Shown: piece after piece, positions 1 to 5,127 of the stretch | Position numbering within the stretch: the first letter of the stretch is position 1 | Layout of the letters: each line of letters begins with the position of its first letter | Origin: Bacillota bacterium | GTDB taxonomy: Bacteria > Bacillota > Clostridia > Lachnospirales > CAG-274 | NCBI GenBank assembly: GCA_017627115.1 | Contig: JAGAHK010000164.1 | Location: 1-5,127, forward strand | Length of the DNA: 5,127 nucleotides | Direction: 5' to 3' | Translations under genes and position numbers: made by a program | Notes under the pieces: generated by a model | What the model was told of the DNA's origin: nothing | Seen by the model: the letters and a program-made list of their open reading frames with translations, nothing else | The model's database searches: none

Positions 1-26
1 AAACTATTGATTATTCAAAAATTATA

Positions 27-55
27 TTGACAATATTTTGTAATTATTGTATAAT
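27..55 (+). promoter_or_regulatory. Sigma-A type promoter of the SLH-like protein gene
   Basis: TTGACA (27-32), a 17-base spacer and TATAAT (50-55) match the vegetative consensus at all twelve positions. The flanks are very AT-rich. Transcription should start near 62, giving a leader of about 36 nt before the ATG at 98. An 8-bp inverted repeat (41-60) is centred on the -10 box and could be an operator. Confidence 0.85.
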
Positions 56-60
56 AATTA
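41..60. repeat. Inverted repeat over the -10 box
   Basis: TAATTATT (41-48) and AATAATTA (53-60) are perfect reverse complements separated by GTAT. The palindrome covers the whole -10 hexamer (50-55), which is where a repressor dimer would block RNA polymerase. It is built only from A and T in an AT-rich region, so chance is a real alternative. Confidence 0.4.
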
Positions 61-97
61 CGGTAAACATTGTCTTTTCCCAAAGGAGTTGGTTATT

Positions 98-1504
98 ATG
101 AAGAAAACGACCTTATTATTTTTGGCAATAAGTACAATAGTATGCTCATTTTGCGCGTTTTATGCACATGAAAAATATCTTGATGCGGGGAATATAATCG
201 TAAACGAGTACAACACGGATATTCTCACAAAATATGATATCATTTCCGACGATGACCTTGCAAAGAATGGAAATATCACCACGCGCGAAGCTTTCACCGT
301 TTTCTTGCACTTAAACGGTTATTATCCCGAAACCGATGAAAAAGTATCCTCAAATTGGTATTCTCATCCGAGTTTCGAACCGCTTGACGGCATATCCGAA
401 AACGATAAGATACTGCTTTACAATTTATATGCGGGTCCGCGCAATTCGATACTGCGTTCGGACGAGATACCCTCAGTCGATCTCAATGCCGACCTCACTT
501 ACGAAAAGGCGCTGCTGTACACGATAAGGCTTATCGGCGATACTTACGGCTGCACCGACTACGCCGAAGAACTTGACTACACCGAAACCGTGCAGATTTA
601 TGATAAAGCCTTTGAAAAAGGACTTATAAGCCGAAACAACACCGCGGCAGCGGAGCAAAAAATATCGCGGCATGATTTTTACACCCTTGTTTCGGCAGCC
701 GCAGCGCTTGAAACAAATGTCGGCAGTTATTCGCCCTATATAACAAGTCTTGAGACCGTGCTCGAAAACCGCGCCGCCGAGAAAGATGAAGAAAGCGAAG
801 AACCCGAAGTACCCGTTGAAAAACTTGATGCCGATGTCAGAATAAACGATGATATGTCGATATCGTGGATATTAAACGATTCGGGGATAAGTGAAGTCAC
901 GGACGATTGGTGGCTTAAAATCGAAGTTTATGACATTAACGGCGAAATAACGGGCAGCTCATACTCTCATTATTACGACAGTGGCGAAAATTTCATATCC
1001 GTAAAAAATCTTTTGCTGTATATCATCGGCAATTCAGCCGCCGATCACATAACCGTAACTTACAGCCGTTTTGACAGAGTTACTTTTACCACCCGAGAAA
1101 TAAAGAGTTTTGACATAGATATTTCAAACATAAAAACAGTGACGGAGGGTGAGCCGCTTAAACCCGCTGTTTTCCAAACCTTTAAGAACAAATGGGTGCC
1201 TTACAAAATAAGCCTTGACGGCGAAGAGCTGAAAAAGGGCAGTTATTATATCCTCACTTCATATTCTCACGAATACCGCCTGCCCGAGCTCAACAGCAAA
1301 CACAGGGCGGTGTTCTCGGTAAAAGAGGACACGGATGCCTATACCGACGAAACCTGTAATTACCCGCTTCTTTCGGGCAGTATCGAAACACGTTTTGACG
1401 ATATACATATTTCAAAGGCGGATATAACGGGCGACCCCGTCACGGGCTTTACGGTGCATATCACGCCTGAATCGAAAGCGTTTGCGGAATATCCCGACCA
1501 TTAA
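98..1504 (+). CDS. Exported protein with three S-layer-homology-like repeats; function unknown
   Basis: This 468-residue protein has an N-terminal KK plus a hydrophobic stretch (about residues 5-23), read as a signal peptide or membrane anchor. No lipobox is seen. Three segments look like divergent SLH repeats, with a 'Gli/dIIs...ITtREAF..fl.lnG' pattern: about residues 43-78, 107-147 (LTYEKALLYTIRLIG) and 171-204 (AFEKGLIS ... ISRHDFYTLVSAAAAL). An acidic linker rich in E, K and P follows (about 225-242), then a roughly 225-residue, beta-strand-like C-terminal region that I do not recognise. SLH repeats generally anchor proteins to secondary cell wall polymers, so a surface location is inferred; binding is unproven because the repeats are divergent. 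The start at 98 is chosen because GGAG (85-88) lies 9 bases before it. The in-frame TTG at 47 falls in the promoter, upstream of the predicted transcript start. There is no terminator before the acpS promoter, so read-through into acpS is possible. Confidence 0.85.
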   Translation: MKKTTLLFLAISTIVCSFCAFYAHEKYLDAGNIIVNEYNTDILTKYDIISDDDLAKNGNITTREAFTVFLHLNGYYPETDEKVSSNWYSHPSFEPLDGISENDKILLYNLYAGPRNSILRSDEIPSVDLNADLTYEKALLYTIRLIGDTYGCTDYAEELDYTETVQIYDKAFEKGLISRNNTAAAEQKISRHDFYTLVSAAAALETNVGSYSPYITSLETVLENRAAEKDEESEEPEVPVEKLDADVRINDDMSISWILNDSGISEVTDDWWLKIEVYDINGEITGSSYSHYYDSGENFISVKNLLLYIIGNSAADHITVTYSRFDRVTFTTREIKSFDIDISNIKTVTEGEPLKPAVFQTFKNKWVPYKISLDGEELKKGSYYILTSYSHEYRLPELNSKHRAVFSVKEDTDAYTDETCNYPLLSGSIETRFDDIHISKADITGDPVTGFTVHITPESKAFAEYPDH

Positions 1505-1508
1505 AGCG

Positions 1509-1537
1509 TTGACTTTTATATGCAAATACGATAAAAT
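1509..1537 (+). promoter_or_regulatory. Sigma-A type promoter of the acpS-nnr operon
   Basis: TTGACT (1509-1514), a 17-base spacer and TAAAAT (1532-1537) give 5 of 6 matches in each box. The -35 box begins five bases after the upstream stop codon. The predicted start near 1544 gives a leader of about 39 nt, with the ribosome binding site AGGGG at 1570-1574. Confidence 0.7.
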
Positions 1538-1582
1538 TAAAGTAAAGAAATACCGATAAACCAAAAGAAAGGGGTGCAGGCC

Positions 1583-1936
1583 ATGATAAAAGGTGTAGGT
1601 ACTGACATAATAGAGATAGAACGTATAAAAAATGCAGGTGAAAACTTCAACAAGCGTATGTTTACCGAACGGGAGCTGCAAAAATTCCACGGATTTCGTT
1701 ACAACTCGCTTGCAGGCATATTTGCGGCAAAGGAAGCCGTTGCAAAAGCACTTGGCACAGGTTTTTCGGGCTTTGCACCAAAGGATATAGAGATAGCCCA
1801 GGACAAACTCGGGCGGCCTATCTGTCTGCTCACGGGCGGTGCAAAAGAAAGGCTTGAATTTCTTGAAGCAACAAATGTGTATATCTCGATATCACATAAT
1901 AACGACAATGCCGTTGCTTTTGCGGTAATAGAATAA
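1583..1936 (+). CDS. acpS: Holo-[acyl-carrier-protein] synthase
   Basis: AcpS transfers the 4'-phosphopantetheine arm from coenzyme A to a conserved serine of apo-ACP, making the active carrier for fatty acid synthesis. It is cytoplasmic and Mg-dependent, normally a trimer of about 120-residue chains; this one has 117 residues. The family signatures are in order: VGTDIIEI at residues 5-12 with the metal-binding D8; FTERELQ at 27-33; SLAGIFAAKEAVAKALGTG at 42-60 with the metal ligand E51 and the conserved K54; the 'D..lGRP' region at 74-79; and the C-terminal ISISHNNDNAVAFAVIE. The ATG at 1583 is preferred over the in-frame GTG at 1574 because AGGGG (1570-1574) overlaps that GTG and sits 8 bases before the ATG, and family members begin directly with the 'M-x-x-GxGTDI' segment. 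It is the first gene of a pair with nnr, 46 bases downstream. No key residue appears to be missing. Confidence 0.97.
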   Translation: MIKGVGTDIIEIERIKNAGENFNKRMFTERELQKFHGFRYNSLAGIFAAKEAVAKALGTGFSGFAPKDIEIAQDKLGRPICLLTGGAKERLEFLEATNVYISISHNNDNAVAFAVIE

Positions 1937-1982
1937 AGGTGCAAAACACCGCACAAATCAAAAATCAAACGGAGATAATAAT

Positions 1983-3539
1983 ATGAAACTTCTTACAAAC
2001 CGACAGATGAAAGATATTGAATATATCGCCATAGAGAAAAAAGGTGTACCGTCTATCCTGCTTATGGAGCACGCGGCAATGGCTGTTACAAAAGAATGTT
2101 TAAAGGAAAACCCGACAAACGTGCTTATTTTTGCAGGCAAGGGCAATAACGGCGGCGACGGTCTTGCTGTGGCAAGGCAGCTTTTATGCTACGAAAACAT
2201 AAACACCGCTGTTGTGTTTATAGGCGATCCGTCTGCGGCAACAAAGGACTGCGCAGCCAATCTTGCGGCGCTTAAAGCCTATGATGCGGATATAATCTAT
2301 ATCGACAGCAAGGATGACCTTGAGGGTCTTGAACGCATAATAAACGCTTCGGATGTTGTCATTGATGCGATAGTAGGCACAGGTCTGCATACCAAGCTGC
2401 ACGAAATGGTACAGATGCTGGTGAAGGTAATCAACGAAAAAGCGAATTATATAATTTCCGTTGACTGCCCCTCGGGTGTTAACACCAACACGGGCGAGGA
2501 CTACGGCACGGCAGTCTATGCCGACAAGACCGTTACTTTCCATCTGCCGAAAGTCGGTCTTATGCTCTACCCTGCTTTTGAACACGTCGGGGAACTTGTT
2601 ATCGGTTCCATCTCGATACCCGTTGACACGACTTATGAACCGAATTGTTACTATACACTTACCGATAAAGAAGCGGCTGCGCTTATCCCCGCGCGCGGCA
2701 GAAGAACGCACAAAGGCACATTCGGCAAAGCTATGCTTGTGGCAGGCTGTGACCTTATGGCAGGTGCGGCGCTTATTGCCTGCACTGCCGCTTATCGCAC
2801 GGGCTGCGGACTTGTGCGCGCCTGCGTGAACCCTTATGTAGCTACCGTTATCCACAACGGCATACCCGAGGCTGTCACCACTATCCTGCCCGATAAGGAC
2901 GGCAAGCTTTACGGCGGCAGTTTCAAGGCTATTGAAGACAGTATGAACGAAATGTCCGTTATTGCCGCAGGCTGCGGTCTCGGCAACACAAAAGAGATAT
3001 ATGACCTTATTGCAAAAATAGCTGAAAATACGGAAGTACCGCTTATACTTGACGGCGATGCGCTGAATGTGCTCGAAGGCAAGACCGATATACTGCGCAA
3101 ACTGAAAGCGCCCTGCATAATCACTCCGCACTTAAAAGAAATGGCAAGGCTCACAGGGCTTGATGCCGAGTATATCGCCGATGAACTTGTTGCCGTAGCA
3201 GGCAGTTTTGCAAAAGAGTTCAATGTTATAACCGTGCTTAAAGATGCACATACGATAATAGCACTGCCAAACGGGGATATATATATAAACACCACGGGCA
3301 GCAATGCAATGAGCAAAGGCGGAAGCGGTGACTGTCTTACAGGCGCTATAGCAGGCCTTATCGCGCAGGGTGTCTCACCCGAAAACGCCGCCCTGCTCGC
3401 TTGCTATATCTGCGGCAAAGCAGGCGAAAAAGCAAGCGAAGGGCTTGGAGATTACGGTGTGCTTGCACGAGATACGGCAAATAATATCCCGCTTGTTATA
3501 AACGAACTGGTCAATGATATTCGTATTCCGCAGAAATAA
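1983..3539 (+). CDS. nnr: Bifunctional NAD(P)H-hydrate repair enzyme (epimerase plus ADP-dependent dehydratase)
   Basis: This 518-residue fusion matches the usual two-domain Nnr (YjeF) length. The N-terminal YjeF_N domain (about 1-215) epimerises the R and S forms of NAD(P)H hydrate. It shows MKLLTNRQMKDIE, FAGKGNNGGDGLAVARQL (50-67), VIDAIVGTGL (126-135) and SVDCPSGVNTNTG (159-171). The C-terminal ribokinase-like domain (about 225-512) dehydrates S-NAD(P)HX using ADP. It shows HKGTFGKAMLVAG (243-255), AAGCGLG (328-334), LDGDALNVL (356-364), TPHLKEMARL (381-390) and KGGSGDCLTG (445-454) with the expected catalytic aspartate D450. The segment TPHLKEMARL differs from the common TPHPGEMARL form. 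GGAG at 1971-1974 lies 8 bases before the ATG. The gene is probably co-transcribed with acpS; that neighbourhood is common in Firmicutes. Its last four codons and stop are part of a long hairpin. Confidence 0.97.
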   Translation: MKLLTNRQMKDIEYIAIEKKGVPSILLMEHAAMAVTKECLKENPTNVLIFAGKGNNGGDGLAVARQLLCYENINTAVVFIGDPSAATKDCAANLAALKAYDADIIYIDSKDDLEGLERIINASDVVIDAIVGTGLHTKLHEMVQMLVKVINEKANYIISVDCPSGVNTNTGEDYGTAVYADKTVTFHLPKVGLMLYPAFEHVGELVIGSISIPVDTTYEPNCYYTLTDKEAAALIPARGRRTHKGTFGKAMLVAGCDLMAGAALIACTAAYRTGCGLVRACVNPYVATVIHNGIPEAVTTILPDKDGKLYGGSFKAIEDSMNEMSVIAAGCGLGNTKEIYDLIAKIAENTEVPLILDGDALNVLEGKTDILRKLKAPCIITPHLKEMARLTGLDAEYIADELVAVAGSFAKEFNVITVLKDAHTIIALPNGDIYINTTGSNAMSKGGSGDCLTGAIAGLIAQGVSPENAALLACYICGKAGEKASEGLGDYGVLARDTANNIPLVINELVNDIRIPQK

Positions 3540-3554
3540 ATTTCTGCGGAATAC
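3523..3554. terminator. Perfect 14-bp hairpin over the nnr stop codon, probable boundary or terminator
   Basis: GTATTCCGCAGAAA (3523-3536) pairs without mismatch with TTTCTGCGGAATAC (3541-3554), leaving a TAAA loop that contains the nnr stop codon. It lies between convergent genes, about 50 bases downstream of the minus-strand dockerin gene stop, so it could act on transcripts from both sides. Neither strand has a T-run directly after the stem. On the plus strand T-rich DNA starts only at 3579, so it may protect the 3' end or work with Rho rather than act as a classical intrinsic terminator. A weaker alternative stem (3550-3555 with 3575-3580) would lie right next to that T-rich tract. Confidence 0.6.
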
Positions 3555-3604
3555 TCATAACCAACGGAATTGCAAGTATTTTTGTTTTTTGATTTGAGTT
3601 TTCT

Positions 3605-4336
3605 TTACCTTACCGCGCTCATTTTTGCCGACTGTATCAGCACAGGCTTGTTGCCGCTGTTTTTCCAATAAGCCTGCATTGAGTCCACACTCCACGATTT
3701 CCAGATGTGTTCATAGTTTTCGTCCTGTTCCGAATAATAGCCCGCACTTTCAAGACTTGTGCCGTTTTTATCGCAGGGTGCAATGACATCCGCTGCATAA
3801 TCGCTGCCGTTTATCAAGAGGAAGCCGATATTGAACGAATACAAGCCTTTTTGCATATCATGTGAAAACCCGCTGTCCTTTGTCATCACCATAGTTTTTT
3901 CATACGTTTTTTCGCCGTCGCTTGTTGTTTCGATACAAACATCCTTTACGTAAACGGGGGCACTCTTACTTGCCGAAACGGTAAGTCCACCGACTTTAAA
4001 ACTCTTGGTATAAACTCCGTAAGGCAGGTCTGATATTTCCGATACAAGCCCTGCATCGGGGTTTTCCTTTTCCTTTGCAAGTTTATATGTAGATAAGAGC
4101 ACTTTCTGCAATATCATCGTGGAATCGGCGGCTGTTATTTCGCCGTCACCGTCTGCGTCAGCAAGTACTTCATCTATTTCAAAAGAGGAATTCAGCACAT
4201 TGTTCAGCACATACGCCGAATCCTGCGCATCAACAACACCGTCATTGTTTACATCCCCGTAAATATCCGCGGCATAAGCATTAAACGGCACAAGCAACAA
4301 AGCCAGTCCGAGTAAAAATGCAATTTTGGCTTTCAT
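3605..4336 (-). CDS. Secreted protein with an N-terminal type I dockerin module and an unknown C-terminal domain
   Basis: The 243-residue precursor starts with a clear signal peptide (residues 1-22 or 23: KAK, a long hydrophobic core, then AYA-A). A dockerin follows directly, with two calcium-binding EF-hand-like loops. Loop 1 is DVNNDGVVDAQD (28-39) followed by an SAYVLNNVLN helix. Loop 2 is DADGDGEITAAD (60-71) followed by STMILQKVL. Dockerins bind cohesin modules on scaffoldins and tether proteins to cellulosomes or the cell surface. The usual recognition positions 10-11 of each loop are A-Q and A-A here, unlike the S-T pair of the classical Clostridium thermocellum type. After a charged linker (about 84-94) comes a domain of about 145 residues with only two cysteines (C134, C188), in which I see no known catalytic motif. 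Dockerins are usually C-terminal, so this order is less common. TAAAGGAG (4343-4350) places GGAG 6 bases before the ATG. It may also be co-transcribed with the gene 33 bases upstream. Confidence 0.9.
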   Translation of the reverse strand: MKAKIAFLLGLALLLVPFNAYAADIYGDVNNDGVVDAQDSAYVLNNVLNSSFEIDEVLADADGDGEITAADSTMILQKVLLSTYKLAKEKENPDAGLVSEISDLPYGVYTKSFKVGGLTVSASKSAPVYVKDVCIETTSDGEKTYEKTMVMTKDSGFSHDMQKGLYSFNIGFLLINGSDYAADVIAPCDKNGTSLESAGYYSEQDENYEHIWKSWSVDSMQAYWKNSGNKPVLIQSAKMSAVR

Positions 4337-4357
4337 AATGATCTCCTTTAATATCCC

Positions 4358-4386
4358 ATTATAATTTTTTTACGATTCATTGACAA
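4358..4386 (-). promoter_or_regulatory. Promoter of the dockerin protein gene, inside the end of the upstream gene
   Basis: Read on the minus strand, TTGTCA (4386-4381), a 17-base spacer and TATAAT (4363-4358) give 5/6 and 6/6 matches. The -35 box is within the last codons of the flavin-binding protein gene and the spacer spans its stop codon. Transcription would start near 4351, leaving a leader of only about 15 nt that is almost entirely ribosome binding site. Confidence 0.65.
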
Positions 4387-4858
4387 GCTTGCCCGTTATA
4401 TGCTCGGGTGTAAGTTCAAGCACGGTCACTCTGTCGATATGTTTTTCAATATCGAGGTATCTTTTCAGCTCGTCCTCGACATCCTGCGGGTCGGGGTTGT
4501 ATTTAAGCCCCAAAAGGCGGACCTTTTCTATTTTAACATTTATGTCCGTCACTTCTTTTATACAGCCGAAAACTATAACACTGTTTATATTCAGCGCCCA
4601 TTCACCCTCACGCCTGAAACCTCCGTCCATAACACAGAAGCTGACCTTATCATGCCGCCTTATGGCATCCATTTTGTGTCCCTCGCCTGCGCCGTGGAAA
4701 TAAATCTTCCCGTCACTGTATATAAAATCGAGAGGAACGGTATAAGGGTAATCATCATCCCCCAAAACAGCAAGCACGCCCCGCGGTTCGTTAAACAGTA
4801 CTTTTTCACATTCTTCCACGCTGATCTGCTGCTTTATTCTTCTCATTTGCCGAAACAT
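4370..4858 (-). CDS. PNPOx/NimA-type flavin-nucleotide-binding split-barrel protein
   Basis: This 162-residue cytoplasmic protein resembles the pyridoxamine 5'-phosphate oxidase-related family that includes the 5-nitroimidazole reductase NimA. Visible family features are MRRIKQQIS at residues 5-13 (family members often start at this MRR), GVLAVLGDDDYPYTVPLDFIY at 27-47, YFHGAGEGHKMDAIRRHDKVSFCV at 53-76, the strand INSVIVFGCIKEVTD at 91-105 and the C-terminal LELTPEHITGKLV. Members bind FMN or a related flavin and reduce small molecules, but the substrate cannot be inferred here, and nitroimidazole resistance should not be assumed. The first ATG is chosen because AAGGAG (4867-4872) lies 8 bases before it; a start at M5 would put that site 20 bases away. 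A perfect-consensus promoter and a leader of about 107 nt lie upstream. Confidence 0.88.
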   Translation of the reverse strand: MFRQMRRIKQQISVEECEKVLFNEPRGVLAVLGDDDYPYTVPLDFIYSDGKIYFHGAGEGHKMDAIRRHDKVSFCVMDGGFRREGEWALNINSVIVFGCIKEVTDINVKIEKVRLLGLKYNPDPQDVEDELKRYLDIEKHIDRVTVLELTPEHITGKLVNES

Positions 4859-4889
4859 AACATCATCTCCTTATTTTGGCGGTCTCTGT

Positions 4890-4907
4890 ATCTTTTATTG
4901 AAAAGAT
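4890..4907 (-). promoter_or_regulatory. Leader hairpin of the flavin-binding protein gene
   Basis: On the minus strand ATCTTTT and AAAAGAT form a 7-bp stem with a 4-base loop, about 18 bases before the ribosome binding site. The 5' arm could instead pair with GAAAGAT at 4922-4928, so two mutually exclusive folds are possible. Both are AT-rich and weak, and I recognise no known riboswitch. Confidence 0.3.
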
Positions 4908-4931
4908 CGTATATCAAAAAAATCTTTCATA

Positions 4932-4953
4932 TTATAATTATGTTATAATTATG
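4932..4953. repeat. Tandem 11-bp direct repeat in the leader
   Basis: TTATAATTATG occurs twice back to back (4932-4942 and 4943-4953) with no mismatch. The 11-base unit is close to one DNA helical turn. On the minus strand it lies about 12-33 bases after the predicted transcription start of the flavin-binding protein gene, a position suitable for a downstream operator. It could also be simple-sequence slippage in AT-rich DNA. Confidence 0.5.
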
Positions 4954-4971
4954 ATATTTTTTTGCAGAATA

Positions 4972-5000
4972 ATTATAAACAATTATCGTTGAATTGTCAA
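4972..5000 (-). promoter_or_regulatory. Sigma-A type promoter of the flavin-binding protein gene
   Basis: On the minus strand TTGACA (5000-4995), a 17-base spacer and TATAAT (4977-4972) match consensus at all twelve positions. The predicted start near 4965 gives an unusually long leader of about 107 nt. ACAATT (4979-4984) and AATTGT (4992-4997) form an inverted repeat across the spacer and part of the -35 box. Two CTTAAA copies 12 bases apart lie just upstream of the -35 box. Confidence 0.85.
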
Positions 5001-5059
5001 CTTTTAAGCGTATGTTTAAGTTTTTCGTTTGTTAAAAAGATAAATTATTGTTTATGCTC

Positions 5060-5078
5060 GTTGTCGCATAGCGACAAC
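5060..5078. repeat. Perfect 8-bp hairpin with a 3-base loop
   Basis: GTTGTCGC (5060-5067) and GCGACAAC (5071-5078) are perfect reverse complements around ATA. It is GC-richer than the preceding 200 bases and sits 5 bases before the next hairpin. Neither strand has a T-run beside it. It may be part of a compound terminator or a protein-binding palindrome. Confidence 0.55.
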
Positions 5079-5083
5079 ATCGC

Positions 5084-5111
5084 CGGAGAAAAGCAGGCTT
5101 TTCTCCGTTTT
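5084..5111 (+). terminator. Rho-independent terminator facing the plus strand
   Basis: CGGAGAAAAG (5084-5093) pairs perfectly with CTTTTCTCCG (5098-5107) around a CAGG loop and is followed at once by TTTT (5108-5111). The run of Ts is short. The orientation is plus, yet the nearest plus-strand gene ends at 3539, so the transcript it would stop is not apparent. Confidence 0.6.
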
Positions 5112-5127
5112 GCAGCCGCACTGCGCG

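Noticed and set aside
47..97. Upstream in-frame TTG start adding 17 residues to the SLH-like protein
   Set aside because: The TTG overlaps the -10 box and lies before the predicted transcription start; the ATG at 98 has a well-placed GGAG and is followed by a signal-peptide-like sequence.
104..166. Lipoprotein signal in the SLH-like protein
   Set aside because: Cysteines 16 and 19 are present, but the residues before them (TIVC, CSFC) do not fit a lipobox.
1574..1582. GTG start for acpS three codons upstream
   Set aside because: It overlaps the ribosome binding site itself, and the family N-terminus begins at the ATG at 1583.
1938..1950. GGTG/CACC mini-hairpin between acpS and nnr
   Set aside because: Four base pairs with no T-run is too little to call a terminator or attenuator.
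2184..3131. 315-codon open frame antisense to nnr
   Set aside because: It lies wholly inside the well-supported nnr gene, has no ribosome binding site and resembles no protein; it is a by-product of codon bias.
4370..4858. Calling the flavin-binding protein a nitroimidazole-resistance (nim) gene
   Set aside because: The fold family is shared by many proteins of unknown substrate; sequence inspection alone does not support a resistance function.
4400..4948. 182-codon plus-strand open frame antisense to the flavin-binding protein gene
   Set aside because: There is no ribosome binding site before its ATG, its product is unrecognisable, and the minus-strand gene clearly matches a family. The plus-strand terminator downstream does not rescue it.

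Overview
The window looks like chromosomal DNA from an anaerobic, Gram-positive gut-type Clostridia, most plausibly an Oscillospiraceae/Ruminococcus-like bacterium. This is inferred from four things: moderately AT-rich intergenic DNA with strong sigma-A type promoters and AAAGGAG-type ribosome binding sites; an SLH-like secreted protein; a type I dockerin protein, typical of cellulosome-bearing Clostridia; and an acpS-nnr gene pair. No species can be named from the sequence alone.

Left part, plus strand: a perfect-consensus promoter (27-55) drives a 468-residue exported protein (98-1504). Its N-terminal half carries three divergent S-layer-homology-like repeats and its C-terminal half is an unrecognised beta-rich region. 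Five bases after its stop lies a second good promoter (1509-1537), which serves a two-gene housekeeping operon. The first gene is acpS (1583-1936), which activates acyl carrier protein. The second is nnr (1983-3539), a bifunctional enzyme that repairs hydrated NADH and NADPH. A perfect 14-bp hairpin covers the last codons and the stop of nnr and probably marks the boundary with the convergent minus-strand genes.

Right part, minus strand, read from right to left: a perfect-consensus promoter (4972-5000) precedes a leader of about 107 nt that holds a tandem 11-bp repeat and alternative hairpins. It is followed by a PNPOx/NimA-type flavin-binding split-barrel gene (4370-4858). Thirty-three bases downstream is a secreted protein gene with a dockerin module directly behind the signal peptide (3605-4336). 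That gene has its own promoter, embedded in the end of the upstream gene.

The last 70 bases are GC-richer and hold two perfect hairpins and perhaps the first half of a third. One has the form of an intrinsic terminator pointing along the plus strand, although no plus-strand gene precedes it nearby. This may be the edge of another genetic unit, possibly mobile, that continues beyond the window.

I found no CRISPR array, rRNA, tRNA, transposase or obvious defence system. The least explained items are the two exported proteins with uncharacterised C-terminal domains and the small regulatory structures around the two perfect promoters.
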